Assembly (NCBI RefSeq): GCF_001634625.1
Contig: NZ_LRSE01000007.1
Span: 123,368-187,367, forward strand
Source of the DNA: Croceicoccus bisphenolivorans
GTDB taxonomy: Bacteria > Pseudomonadota > Alphaproteobacteria > Sphingomonadales > Sphingomonadaceae
Length of the DNA: 64,000 bases
Direction: 5' to 3'
This document shows, piece after piece, positions 8,748 to 17,265 of this stretch; within the stretch, counting starts at the first letter, position 1, and the number at the start of each line of letters is the position of its first letter. The notes below the pieces were generated by a model that worked only from the letters and a program-made list of their open reading frames with translations, was not told the origin of the DNA and ran no database searches. The position numbers and the translations under genes are program-made.

Positions 8748-9422
8748 ATGGAACATACCGTAAAGGCCTTCGAAGAGGATATTACCCGTCTGCGCGGCCT
8801 GATCGCGGAGATGGGTGGCCTGGCAGAACTCTCTGTTCAGGAAGCGCTGGAAGCTATCGTCAATGGCGATGACAACCTCGCCGAGAAAGTCATCGCCCGC
8901 GACAAGGAAATCGACGCGCTGGAAATGGAAGTAGACAGGCTTGCCGTCCGCATCATCGCCCTGCGCGCGCCGATGGCGGACGACTTGCGCGAAGTCATCG
9001 CAGCACTGAAGATTGCCGGCGTCGTCGAACGCATCGGCGACTATGCGAAGAACATCGCCAAGCGGATCGGCAAGATCGAAGGGCGCCGCAAGTTCGAACC
9101 GCTCGCGCTGATCCCGGCAATGGGCGAAGTCGCGGCCGAGATGGTCCATGACGTGCTCACGGCCTATGCTGCCCGCGACCCTCAGCTTGCGCGCGAGGTG
9201 ATCGCCCGCGATGCGGTTGTCGACGCATTCTATGACAGCATCTTCCGCAATCTGGTCACCCACATGGTGGAGAATCCGGCCACGATCGGATCGGCCGCGC
9301 AGCTGCTGTTCGTTGCCCGCAACGTCGAACGCGTGGGCGACCATGCGACCAACGTTGCCGAAATGGTGCATTTTGCTGCCACCGGAACCTATCCGCCGGA
9401 TCGCGAGGAGTTGAATCCCTGA
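8748..9422 (+). CDS. phoU: Phosphate signalling protein PhoU
   Basis: Cytoplasmic negative regulator linking PstB to PhoR, 224 aa, the usual PhoU length. It has two PhoU helical repeats with the metal-ligand pattern E/DxxxD (RDKEIDALE near residue 60; RDAVVDAFYD near residue 160) and the conserved VERIGDYAKNIAK and VERVGDHATNVAE segments. AAGGCAAA precedes the ATG. It lies 20 bp after pstB and is the last gene of that operon. Confidence 0.95.
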   Translation: MEHTVKAFEEDITRLRGLIAEMGGLAELSVQEALEAIVNGDDNLAEKVIARDKEIDALEMEVDRLAVRIIALRAPMADDLREVIAALKIAGVVERIGDYAKNIAKRIGKIEGRRKFEPLALIPAMGEVAAEMVHDVLTAYAARDPQLAREVIARDAVVDAFYDSIFRNLVTHMVENPATIGSAAQLLFVARNVERVGDHATNVAEMVHFAATGTYPPDREELNP

Positions 9423-9458
9423 TCGACAGGCCCGTGCCGGAACGGACCGGTCGCGATC

Positions 9459-9487
9459 TTGTCATACGGTGGTAACAATAAACGTGT
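9459..9487 (+). promoter_or_regulatory. Pho box upstream of phoB
   Basis: TTGTCAT (9459), TGGTAAC (9470) and AACGTGT (9481) recur at 11-bp intervals. The third repeat is poor. It lies 40 bp before the phoB start, which suggests positive autoregulation of phoB separate from read-through of the pst operon. Confidence 0.65.
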
Positions 9488-9526
9488 GAAGGCAGGTTCA
9501 GGTCGGAAATTTCGAAAGGCCATCAC

Positions 9527-10216
9527 TTGCCATCCCCTCGCCTGCTCCTCGTTGAAGACGACACCTCGCTGGCAGAACTGCTGCAGTACCGCTTCGAGGC
9601 CGAAGGTTACGACGTCGTCGCCACGCCCGATGGTGATGAAGCGCTGCTTCTTGCCAACGAACAGGCGCCCGATCTCGTCATCCTCGACTGGATGGTCGAA
9701 GGCACGAGCGGGATCGAGATCTGCCGCCGCCTGCGCCGCGACAAGGAAACGGCCCACGTTCCCATCGTGATGCTGACGGCGCGCGGGAACGAGGACGACC
9801 GCATTCGCGGCCTCGAAACCGGTGCCGACGATTATGTCACCAAGCCGTTTTCCCCGCGCGAGCTTATCGCGCGCGTCGGCGCGGTCCTGCGCCGTGTCCG
9901 CCCCGCGCTTGCCGGAGAGATGCTGGAAGTCGGCGACATCAAGCTGGATGCCACCAGCCACCGCGTGACCCGCCGTGGCCAGTCGCTTCAGCTCGGTCCA
10001 ACCGAATTCCGCCTCCTCAAGTTCTTCATGGAGCACCCAGGCCGCGTTTTCAGTCGAGGCCAATTGCTGGACGCGGTCTGGGGCACCGGCAGCGATATCG
10101 AACTGCGCACCGTCGATGTTCACATCCGTCGCCTGCGCAAGGGTATCACGCTGGACGGCAGCAAGGATCCGGTCCGCACGGTGCGATCGGCCGGTTACGC
10201 TTTCGAGTCGGTGTAA
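9527..10216 (+). CDS. phoB: Phosphate regulon response regulator PhoB
   Basis: DNA-binding response regulator of the OmpR/PhoB class, 229 aa. The receiver domain has acidic pair EDD at 10-12, phospho-acceptor Asp54 (VILDWMVEG), Thr in MLTARG, and Lys in VTKPFSPRE. A winged-helix domain follows (about 130-228, with LGPTEFRLLKFFMEHPGR). There is no ATG; the TTG at 9527 is preceded by GAAAGG with 7-bp spacing. Its cognate kinase PhoR is at the opposite end of the locus. Confidence 0.94.
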   Translation: MPSPRLLLVEDDTSLAELLQYRFEAEGYDVVATPDGDEALLLANEQAPDLVILDWMVEGTSGIEICRRLRRDKETAHVPIVMLTARGNEDDRIRGLETGADDYVTKPFSPRELIARVGAVLRRVRPALAGEMLEVGDIKLDATSHRVTRRGQSLQLGPTEFRLLKFFMEHPGRVFSRGQLLDAVWGTGSDIELRTVDVHIRRLRKGITLDGSKDPVRTVRSAGYAFESV

Positions 10217-10228
10217 CCGCCCGGCCGC

Positions 10229-10972
10229 TCAGCGACAGTAACCGCCGAACCCTCGTTCAGCCTGATCGAGGTGGAAATGGTCAGCGTGAAGCGCGTTGTA
10301 GTCGGGCGATAGCGTGGTTGCGAACACGTCGCACGCCCCGTCCCGCACTTCGCGCAGGAATGTGCCCCGCGCGCCTTCGTCTGCCCAGTCATCCAGCAAC
10401 CGAACCTGTCGACCGTCGGACAGGACGAAACCGGCGATGTCGATGGCATTGCCGGTTGCATGCTCGCTCCACCGCCCGCTCTCTGCACCGTTCACCCGGC
10501 GGCAATTCGCGGTGCCCATCTGCTCGATCTTAACGACGCGGCTGCCCAGTAACCGTTCGGCTGCCGGTTGCACCCGATGTTCCAGCCACCACGCCAAGCC
10601 TGCGTGCACCGCACATGTCGCAACAGCGTTGCGCGGCTGGAACGCCAGCCCGCTTGGCTCGTCGCTCTCCGGCAAAACGCGGTCGGCCCTCAGGCACGCG
10701 CCCTCGCCCATAGGTTCCAGAGCCTCGAACGCAATGTCCGACCGGGATAGAACGTCGCGGCAATCCGGTCCGCCGGCGCGCAATCCTGCAAGCTTGGTCG
10801 CGGTCGCCCAACCTTCGGCTCGAGAAATCAGAAGGGGCGCACGCGGATCGTGTTGCGGGTGCCGTGCCAGCCAGTCGAGGCCGAAAAGCACTATTCCGCC
10901 CGCTACGAACAGGGCGAATAAAAGATAATCGATCCGGAAGGGACGCTTGGGCAGGCTCGCGAAGCGGGGCAT
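10229..10972 (-). CDS. Extensin-like family protein, membrane-anchored
   Basis: 247 aa with one N-terminal TM anchor (about 14-32) and an extensin-like C-terminal domain (PF06904 type) in the periplasm. The fold resembles zinc D,D-peptidases such as VanY/MepA: HATGNAIDI and HADHFHLD place His and Asp like metal ligands. Conserved Cys residues (for example CRDVL, TANCRR, GYCR) suggest disulfides. The enzymatic role of these bacterial proteins is not established; peptidoglycan or glycoprotein modification is only an inference. It converges on phoB with 12 bp between stops. Confidence 0.82.
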   Translation of the reverse strand: MPRFASLPKRPFRIDYLLFALFVAGGIVLFGLDWLARHPQHDPRAPLLISRAEGWATATKLAGLRAGGPDCRDVLSRSDIAFEALEPMGEGACLRADRVLPESDEPSGLAFQPRNAVATCAVHAGLAWWLEHRVQPAAERLLGSRVVKIEQMGTANCRRVNGAESGRWSEHATGNAIDIAGFVLSDGRQVRLLDDWADEGARGTFLREVRDGACDVFATTLSPDYNALHADHFHLDQAERGFGGYCR

Positions 10973-11011
10973 TGAAAGCTTAACGCACAGGCCGGCGCAA
11001 GTTCCCGAATT

Positions 11012-12475
11012 TCAAAGGCCCGCAGAGACGGACATTTCCGCCAACCGCTTTGCGACTGCGGAAAGATCGTTCCGGAAGAACGCCTCCTGCTGCACCCGTG
11101 CCTCACCATCCAGCCGGAGGAGATAGGAAGGATGCACCGTCACCCAAAGCTCGCTGCCATCGCCGAGCGGAAGCGCCTGTCCGCGCGCCTTGGCCACCGA
11201 TACCGTGCGCCCCAGCATCGCCCGCGCCGCACTGGCACCCATGGCGAGCACGAGCTTTGGCTGCACGATCTTGCGCTCGCTCTCCACCCACCAGCGACAA
11301 GTGTCGATTTCCCTTGCGGTCGGGGTTTCGTGCAGCCTGCGCTTGCCGCGTTGCGCATATTTGAAATGCTTGACCGCGTTGGTGACATAGGCGGCACTGC
11401 GGTCGATCCCGGCTTCGACAAGGCAGTTATCAAGCAAATGCCCGGCGGGGCCGACAAAGGGGCGGCCTTGCAAATCCTCCTGGTCGCCCGGCTGCTCTCC
11501 CACGATCATCAGCCCCGAAAAGCCGCCGGCGGCATCGCGTGGCCCCTCGCCCATAACGGCCGTGTTGTGCATTTCCCCAATGGGGCAGCGGGCGCAGGCA
11601 TGGATCGCTTGGCCGATCGCCTCCAGCGTATCGGGCCGTTCGCCCATGTCGAGCGCGCCCTTTTTTACCATCGCAGCCTCGCGCGCCTGCGCGCCGGCGA
11701 TCAAGTCGGGAATAAGCTGCGCCTCCGGCATGTTCTTCCAGTACTTGCGCGGCATTTCTTTCAGCATCGCGCCAACCTTCAAGCGGGCCGGATTGAAGAT
11801 CGAGGCATAGTAGCTGCGCCACAATTCCTCCGCCGGATCACCGCCGGGCGCATCGGCGCGGGTCGCAGGCGGGCCTTCACGCAAGATCTCACCGTCCCAG
11901 TGGAGGCTGCCGCGCGGGGTGAGGATAGACCAACGCATGTTGGCGAAACGACGGGTGAAGAATCCCGAATTATGGCGCAGGATATGATGGTATGGTTCGA
12001 ACCACGCGACATAATGCTCGGCCCCGCTCTCTTCCTCGACCATGCGGAAGCGGAGGAAGGCGCGCATCTTGTGTATGTCGCGGCGAACGGCGCGGGCCAT
12101 GTCTGCCATCGCGCGTATGTCCGGATCGGCCATATCCTCGATCAGGCGCGGTTTTGTCTGCAGGCGCCAGAGAACACGATATAGCAAGGAAAACCGCGTT
12201 ATATCAGAGTTCAACAGGACAATCCTCGCAATGTCCATGAACCGCTTCGACACGCGGGGCTGCGGCACCTCCCCGTCAGGCGCCGGCAATCGGCAGTCAC
12301 CGAGAGAGAACAGGTCGCCCGCGCTGCCGCCCGGTTCGGTCCACGCGACACGATCGGATGGAACATCCGCCATCAGCAGCAGCCGCGCATGGCCGCGCCA
12401 CTCCTCGAAATCGTCGGAAGTGGCCATCGGCACGACGTAATAGTCGCTATCCTGAACGTGCCGGAGAGCAGTCAT
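11012..12475 (-). CDS. udgX: UdgX-family uracil-DNA glycosylase fused to DUF4130 domain
   Basis: 487 aa in two modules. Residues about 1-235 match the DUF4130 / TIGR03915 DNA-metabolism domain of unknown activity. Residues about 275-487 are a UdgX-type family-4-like uracil-DNA glycosylase: motif A GEQPGDQED (326-334), the UdgX-specific loop KRRLH (378-382) and motif B HPSYLLR (448-454). C294 and C297, with later Cys such as C393, are candidate [4Fe-4S] ligands. In mycobacterial UdgX the His of the KRRIH loop bonds covalently to the sugar after uracil removal; His382 is in the equivalent place. The start overlaps the radical SAM stop as ATGA, so the two genes are co-translated. Confidence 0.88.
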   Translation of the reverse strand: MTALRHVQDSDYYVVPMATSDDFEEWRGHARLLLMADVPSDRVAWTEPGGSAGDLFSLGDCRLPAPDGEVPQPRVSKRFMDIARIVLLNSDITRFSLLYRVLWRLQTKPRLIEDMADPDIRAMADMARAVRRDIHKMRAFLRFRMVEEESGAEHYVAWFEPYHHILRHNSGFFTRRFANMRWSILTPRGSLHWDGEILREGPPATRADAPGGDPAEELWRSYYASIFNPARLKVGAMLKEMPRKYWKNMPEAQLIPDLIAGAQAREAAMVKKGALDMGERPDTLEAIGQAIHACARCPIGEMHNTAVMGEGPRDAAGGFSGLMIVGEQPGDQEDLQGRPFVGPAGHLLDNCLVEAGIDRSAAYVTNAVKHFKYAQRGKRRLHETPTAREIDTCRWWVESERKIVQPKLVLAMGASAARAMLGRTVSVAKARGQALPLGDGSELWVTVHPSYLLRLDGEARVQQEAFFRNDLSAVAKRLAEMSVSAGL

Positions 12476-13716
12476 GCCACGAACAGTTCCAGCTGCTCGA
12501 CCTTCGGGGCGATCAGCGCCTTGAGATCGGCCCGATCGGTTAGCAGCACCGGTCGCCAGTCGGCAGTCACGATGAACGGCTGAACCTTCTTCACCGACAC
12601 GGTCAGCTTCGCCACATCGTCCAGCCGCAACCGCCGGTGCCGCCGCGCCATCAGGATCTGCCCCACCGCCCGCGTTCCCAATCCCGGCACGCGCAGCAGT
12701 GCTTCCCTGGCAGCGCGGTTCACGTCGACGGGGAAGCTTTCACGAAATTTCAGCGCCCAGGCGAGCTTGGGATCGATGTCGAGCGGCAGCATCCCGTCCG
12801 CACCCGCCGCTTGCGCCACTTCGTGCGGAGCGAAACCGTAGAAGCGCATCAGCCAGTCGGACTGGTAGAGGCGGTGTTCACGGATCAGCGGCGGACGCTT
12901 CAGCGGCAGGACCGCGCTGGCATCGGGAATGGGGCTGAACGCGCTGTAATAGACACGCCGCAACCGGTGACGGGAATAGAGCGAGCTTGCCCGCGTCACG
13001 ATATCGACATCGCTGGCGGCATCGGCGCCGACGATCATCTGCGTCGATTGACCGGCAGGCGCAAATTTCGGCGCGTGGCGGAAACGCTTCTTCGCATCCT
13101 TCGCTTCGGCAATCGCCGACTTCATTCCCGACATCGCACCATCGATCTGTCCGGCGTTCTTGTCGGGCGCGAGACGGGTCAGACCGGCATCGGTCGGCAG
13201 TTCGACGTTGATCGAGACGCGGTCGGCATAGAGCCCGGCGCGGTGCACGATCTCCGGATCGGCCTCCGGAATGGTCTTGAGGTGGATATACCCGCGAAAA
13301 TCATGCTCCTCGCGCAGGATGCGCGCCGTTTCGACCAGCATCTCCATCGTGTGATCGGAACTGCGGATAATGCCCGAGGACAGGAACAGTCCCTCGACAT
13401 AATTGCGCTTGTAGAAGGACAGCGTGAGGTCCGCCACTTCCTGCGGCGTAAACCGCGCGCGTTCCACGTTCGAGCTCTTGCGGTTCACGCAGTAGTGGCA
13501 GTCGAACACGCAATGGTTGGTGAGCAACAGTTTTAGCAGCGAGATGCACCGCCCGTCGGGAGCGTAGGCGTGGCAAATGCCCATTCCCTCTGTCGACCCG
13601 ATCCCCCTGCCCCCACGGCTGTCCCGCTTGCTCGTGCCGGACGAGGCGCACGAGGCGTCGTACTTCGCAGCGTCCGCGAGAATCCTGAGCCGGTCGAGAA
13701 TGGGTTTCTGCACCAT
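12472..13716 (-). CDS. Putative DNA modification/repair radical SAM protein
   Basis: 414 aa, TIGR03916 type. The radical SAM cluster motif is C69-x3-C73-x2-C76 (CVFDCHYC), within an otherwise typical partial TIM barrel. The C-terminus has a helix-hairpin-helix segment (RVPGLGTRAVGQIL) as in DNA-binding proteins. In known genomes the family travels with UdgX/DUF4130, and here the stop overlaps the UdgX start by 4 bp. Substrate and reaction are unknown. The family name implies a DNA lesion or modified base, but this is inferred from its partner. Confidence 0.87.
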   Translation of the reverse strand: MVQKPILDRLRILADAAKYDASCASSGTSKRDSRGGRGIGSTEGMGICHAYAPDGRCISLLKLLLTNHCVFDCHYCVNRKSSNVERARFTPQEVADLTLSFYKRNYVEGLFLSSGIIRSSDHTMEMLVETARILREEHDFRGYIHLKTIPEADPEIVHRAGLYADRVSINVELPTDAGLTRLAPDKNAGQIDGAMSGMKSAIAEAKDAKKRFRHAPKFAPAGQSTQMIVGADAASDVDIVTRASSLYSRHRLRRVYYSAFSPIPDASAVLPLKRPPLIREHRLYQSDWLMRFYGFAPHEVAQAAGADGMLPLDIDPKLAWALKFRESFPVDVNRAAREALLRVPGLGTRAVGQILMARRHRRLRLDDVAKLTVSVKKVQPFIVTADWRPVLLTDRADLKALIAPKVEQLELFVA

Positions 13717-14237
13717 TCGTTCTATTTATGTTCCAAACGCCCGAATAGCAACAAGCTCTTCAAAACAACCGGTTAGACAGGATCTGCCGTGATGAAGACA
13801 GACGCCGTGCCCCCGGGCCGTTCCGGCTCGCCCCAGAACTACAGACCGCGAGTTGACCGTCGCTGTACCAGGCTGCAACACAACTTCGAGACCCGCAGAA
13901 ATCTGCGCTTTTTTCTGGATTTCGGGAAAGGTTAACTGTACTTGTTAACCAAGCCTCGCGAATCGAAGTTCGCATGCCGACGCTCTCTGACGAACAGCAG
14001 CCGCAATAACGGGCACTCTTAAACGAGACGGGTTTACGCCATACACGGACGGCCTCCGTGTGGGGGCGGCGAGGTTTATCCCCGTCGCCCCTTTTCGTTT
14101 CCATCGGCCGGATCCCCCGGCTCTTCAGCATCTGTCAGCATCTGTCAGCAGCTTGTCTCGCGACAAGAGGCATGTGGCGCAATTGCGGAACCTGTTCGTT
14201 GTCAGCCTGTTGGTTTGGTAAACGAAAGGAATTCCGT
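13717..14237. other. 520-bp intergenic region without a convincing gene
   Basis: Divergent gap between the radical SAM gene and the PNPOx-like gene, so it should hold both promoters. It contains an AT-rich patch (about 13905-13945), two tandem hairpins (14043-14095, listed separately), a tandem 10-mer TCAGCATCTG (14125-14134 and 14135-14144) and an inverted repeat CTTGTC-TCGC-GACAAG (14152-14167). I see no credible coding frame. Confidence 0.6.
14043..14095 (+). terminator. Two tandem hairpins ending in T run; terminator or small RNA 3' end
   Basis: The first stem is ACACGGA-CGGCC-TCCGTGT (14043-14061), a perfect 7-bp stem. It is followed by a GGGGCGGC / GTCGCCCC stem (about 14063-14091) and TTTT. 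No coding gene on the plus strand ends just upstream, so it terminates either an untranslated transcript or a leader of the downstream gene. Confidence 0.45.
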
Positions 14238-14723
14238 ATGAATTATGACAAGCACCCCGATCCGGCAAAGCTGAAGCACGAATTCTGGGAAGAGATGAGC
14301 GATTCGCCGTTCGTCATGCTGCAGCTTGACGCAGACCCCGACAGCGCGGCCCCGATGACCGCCCAGCTCGACAAATCGGCCGATAGCGCGATCTGGTTCT
14401 TCACATCCCGCGACAACCGCTTTGCCGCAAAGGGACCGGCGACGGCTACATTCTCCGCCAAGGACCACGACCTGTTCGCACGGTTCCACGGTGTGCTGAG
14501 CGAAGAGACCAGCCGCGAACGACTGGACAAGCAGTGGTCACGTCAGGTCGAAGCGTGGTTTCCCGGCGGCAAGGATGATCCAAAGCTGCTGATGCTGCGT
14601 ATGGACCTTGGCGACGCCAGCATCTGGAGCGCGGAACTTGGCGCGCTGACCACCGCGAAAATGCTGGTCGGCAAGGATGTGACGCAGGACGTTCAGGACA
14701 AGCAGGTCGAAACCACGCTCTGA
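14238..14723 (+). CDS. Pyridoxamine 5'-phosphate oxidase-like general stress protein
   Basis: 161 aa, general stress protein 26 / PF16242 type split-barrel flavin-binding fold (PMTAQLDKSADSAIWFFTSR, then PATATFSAKDHDLFARFHG). Such proteins bind FMN or a related cofactor; their substrates are mostly unknown. The frame extends upstream to a GTG at 14058, but AAAGGA at 14225-14230 sets the ATG at 14238. Expression under stress is a family expectation, not visible here. A strong convergent terminator follows. Confidence 0.8.
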   Translation: MNYDKHPDPAKLKHEFWEEMSDSPFVMLQLDADPDSAAPMTAQLDKSADSAIWFFTSRDNRFAAKGPATATFSAKDHDLFARFHGVLSEETSRERLDKQWSRQVEAWFPGGKDDPKLLMLRMDLGDASIWSAELGALTTAKMLVGKDVTQDVQDKQVETTL

Positions 14724-14754
14724 ACAAGCAGAGTTTGCGTTTGAACAACTGGCA

Positions 14755-14781
14755 GGGGCCGTCCCGTAACAGGGCGGCCCC
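14755..14781. terminator. GC-rich hairpin between convergent genes
   Basis: GGGGCCG and CGGCCCC pair around a short TCCCGTAACAGGG core, giving a long stem centred between the stops at 14723 and 14790. A weak T-rich tail follows on the plus strand. It probably ends both transcripts. Confidence 0.6.
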
Positions 14782-14789
14782 AGTCTATT

Positions 14790-16196
14790 TCAGGCAAACA
14801 GGCCGTAGATCAGGATCAAGACCAGCGCCAGCGGGCTGAGGTAACGGATCAGCAAGCGCCAGAACCGGTGGAGCCAACCGGAAAGGCCGTTTTCGGCGTC
14901 GACCAGCCGGTCGCTGGCCACCCAGCCGACAAGGACGCAGACAAGGATCGCCCCGATCGGGATCATGAGCTTGGTAGTCAGCGTGTCGAGGATGTCGAAC
15001 ATGCCCATACCGGTGAAGATCGGGATGAAATCCAGCGGATGGAATTCGGCAAGGGCGTTGAAGGACAGCCCGGCAAATACCCCAAGCGCGCCGATCAGGG
15101 CGATCATGGAAAGCGCCGCCTTTGGGCGGGAGACGTGGAACTTCTCCATCGCCCATGCGGTCGGCACTTCGAACAGGGCGACCGAACTGGTCAGTGCCGC
15201 CACCGTCACCATCAGGAAAAACAGCAGGCCCACCAGCGAACCGCCCGGAATGGACTGGAACGCGACCGGAATGGCCTGGAACATGAGGCCCGGCCCTGCC
15301 CCTGCGGCAATGCCAGCGGCGAACACGATCGGGAAGATGCACAGCCCCGCCAGCAGCGCCACGCCCGTATCGGCAGCGGCGATGACGCCCGACGTGCCGG
15401 CAAGGTTGACGTCGCGCCCGACGTAGGAACCGTAGGTCATCATCCCCGCCATGCCGAGCGAGAGCGAAAAGAACGCCTGCCCCAGCGCGGCAAGGACAAC
15501 GGTTCCGTCTATTTTCTCAGGCTCGAAAGTGAAAAGATAGGCCACTGCATCGCCGAAAGCCCCGCTGAACATGCCGTAGACGGTGATCGCGATCAGCAGG
15601 AAGAAGAACACCGGCATCAGGTAGACCGCCATCAATTCGATCCCCTTCGACACCCCCCGATAGGTGAAGAAGGCCGTGACGACCACGAACAGCAGTTGCA
15701 GCCCGACGACCAGCGAGGGGCTTTCCAGTAAGCTGGGGAACAGGGCGCTTACCGCATCGACGTCCATCCCCTGTAACGCGCCGCCGGTCACGCCGCTCGA
15801 CACCGAATCCACCGCGAACACGCCGACGTAGTAGAGCACCCAGCCACCGACCACGCAGTAGAAGCCGGCAACGATCGTCGCGGTCAGGATGCCGACGCCC
15901 GCCACCCCTTCCCACAACGGTGATGCGCCGGAATCGACGGCCAGCTTGCGCGCGCTGAGCGTGGGTGAATCCTGACCGTATCGCCCGATCAGCGTTTCTG
16001 CGAGCAGGACCGGCAGGCAGATCAGGATGACACAGGCGATGTAGACGAGAACGAAAGCCCCACCTCCGTTCTCCCCTGCCTCTGTCGGGAAGCGCCACAG
16101 GTTGCCAAGGCCGACTGCCGATCCGATCGCCGCCAATACGAACGCGGTTTTGGAAGACCACCCCTCACGACCGTTGACTGCGCCTGCTGCTACCAT
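14790..16196 (-). CDS. Sodium-dependent transporter, NSS (SNF) family
   Basis: 468 aa integral membrane protein with about 11-12 TM segments. The TM1 signature AAIGSAVGLGNLWRFP, with its unwound Na+ site, is diagnostic of the neurotransmitter:sodium symporter family. Bacterial members usually take up amino acids such as tyrosine or leucine; the substrate cannot be assigned. The start lies 127 bp from panB, which is divergent. Confidence 0.88.
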   Translation of the reverse strand: MVAAGAVNGREGWSSKTAFVLAAIGSAVGLGNLWRFPTEAGENGGGAFVLVYIACVILICLPVLLAETLIGRYGQDSPTLSARKLAVDSGASPLWEGVAGVGILTATIVAGFYCVVGGWVLYYVGVFAVDSVSSGVTGGALQGMDVDAVSALFPSLLESPSLVVGLQLLFVVVTAFFTYRGVSKGIELMAVYLMPVFFFLLIAITVYGMFSGAFGDAVAYLFTFEPEKIDGTVVLAALGQAFFSLSLGMAGMMTYGSYVGRDVNLAGTSGVIAAADTGVALLAGLCIFPIVFAAGIAAGAGPGLMFQAIPVAFQSIPGGSLVGLLFFLMVTVAALTSSVALFEVPTAWAMEKFHVSRPKAALSMIALIGALGVFAGLSFNALAEFHPLDFIPIFTGMGMFDILDTLTTKLMIPIGAILVCVLVGWVASDRLVDAENGLSGWLHRFWRLLIRYLSPLALVLILIYGLFA

Positions 16197-16323
16197 AATG
16201 CCTGTCTTCCCCGAACGCGGTTGCTTCGTATCATTCGAAACCGATTGGCGTTATCTGCAACGAATTGTGCGCTGCGTCGACCCGCAGTTTGCGACTTGGC
16301 ACAGCTTCGCTAAAAGCACGCCT

Positions 16324-17199
16324 ATGTCCACGACTTTCCAGCTCGATACCGCGACCAGCCGCGCAAATCCCACACCAGCGCCGATGAAACGGCTGACCGT
16401 GCCGAAAATCATGCAGCGCAAGGCGGACGGCAAGACCACCGAACCGCTAGTCATGCTGACCGCCTATACCGCGCGGCAGGCCCAGCTGCTCGATCCGCAC
16501 TGCGACATGCTGCTGGTCGGGGATTCGCTGGGGCAGGTTATCTATGGCCTGCCATCCACCCTGCCGGTCACACTGGACATGATGATCGCGCATGGCGCTG
16601 CGGTCGTGCGCGGGTCCTATCACTCGCTGGTCGTCGTCGACATGCCGTTCGGATCGTACGAGGCAAGCCCGCAGCAGGCTTTCGCCAGTGCAAGCCGCAT
16701 CATGGCCGAAACCGGCGCGGCCGCCGTGAAGCTGGAAGGCGGGCAGGCAATGGCGGAAACCATATCGTTCCTGTCGCAGCGAGGCATTCCCGTGATGGCC
16801 CATGTCGGCCTGACCCCGCAGGCGGTGAACGCGCTGGGCGGATACATGGCCCGCGGACGCAGCCAGCAGGAGCACGAGAAGATCGTGGCCGACGGCAAGG
16901 CGGTTGAGAGCGCCGGCGCATTCGCCGTCGTTGTCGAAGGCGTGGTCGAAGACATCGCAATCGCGCTTACCGGCGCGATCGAAATCCCGACGATTGGCAT
17001 CGGCGCTTCGGCCCGGTGCGACGGGCAAGTGCTGGTGACAGAGGACATGCTGGGCATGTTCGAACGCGTGCCGCGCTTCGTGAAGAAGTATAACGATATC
17101 GCCTCGGTCATTTCGGAAACCGCTGCCGCATATGCCGATGAAGTACGCTCGCGCAGCTTCCCGGGCGAGGCGCAGGTCTATCCCGCCCGCAAGGACTGA
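16324..17199 (+). CDS. panB: 3-methyl-2-oxobutanoate hydroxymethyltransferase
   Basis: First committed step of pantothenate synthesis: transfers a hydroxymethyl group from 5,10-methylene-THF to ketoisovalerate. 291 aa TIM barrel with Mg2+-binding MLLVGDSLGQVIYG, then VVVDMPFGSYEAS, AVKLEGG, MAHVGLTPQ and IPTIGIGAS. The frame continues upstream to 16102, but the ATG at 16324 gives the family's usual N-terminus (MKRLTVPKIM follows 19 residues in). No strong Shine-Dalgarno is visible. A terminator follows, so it is a single-gene unit. Confidence 0.93.
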   Translation: MSTTFQLDTATSRANPTPAPMKRLTVPKIMQRKADGKTTEPLVMLTAYTARQAQLLDPHCDMLLVGDSLGQVIYGLPSTLPVTLDMMIAHGAAVVRGSYHSLVVVDMPFGSYEASPQQAFASASRIMAETGAAAVKLEGGQAMAETISFLSQRGIPVMAHVGLTPQAVNALGGYMARGRSQQEHEKIVADGKAVESAGAFAVVVEGVVEDIAIALTGAIEIPTIGIGASARCDGQVLVTEDMLGMFERVPRFVKKYNDIASVISETAAAYADEVRSRSFPGEAQVYPARKD

Positions 17200-17212
17200 A
17201 CCAAACCGCCTC

Positions 17213-17235
17213 TCGCTCGTTTGGAGAGCGATTTT
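17213..17235 (+). terminator. Rho-independent terminator after panB
   Basis: TCGCTC-GTTTGGA-GAGCGA followed by TTTT, 14 bases after the panB stop. It overlaps the first codons of the longest possible frame of the next gene, which argues for that gene starting further down. Confidence 0.7.
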
Positions 17236-17265
17236 CCCATTCCTTCCGCAGGAAGTTGCAAGACC

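Noticed and set aside
14125..14144. Tandem 10-mer TCAGCATCTG as a possible CRISPR or iteron start
   Set aside because: Only two full adjacent copies with no spacers; too little for either.
16294..16310. Sigma-54-like promoter before panB (TTGGCAC followed by TTCGC)
   Set aside because: The -12 element lacks the GC at the right place, and panB is not an expected sigma-54 target.
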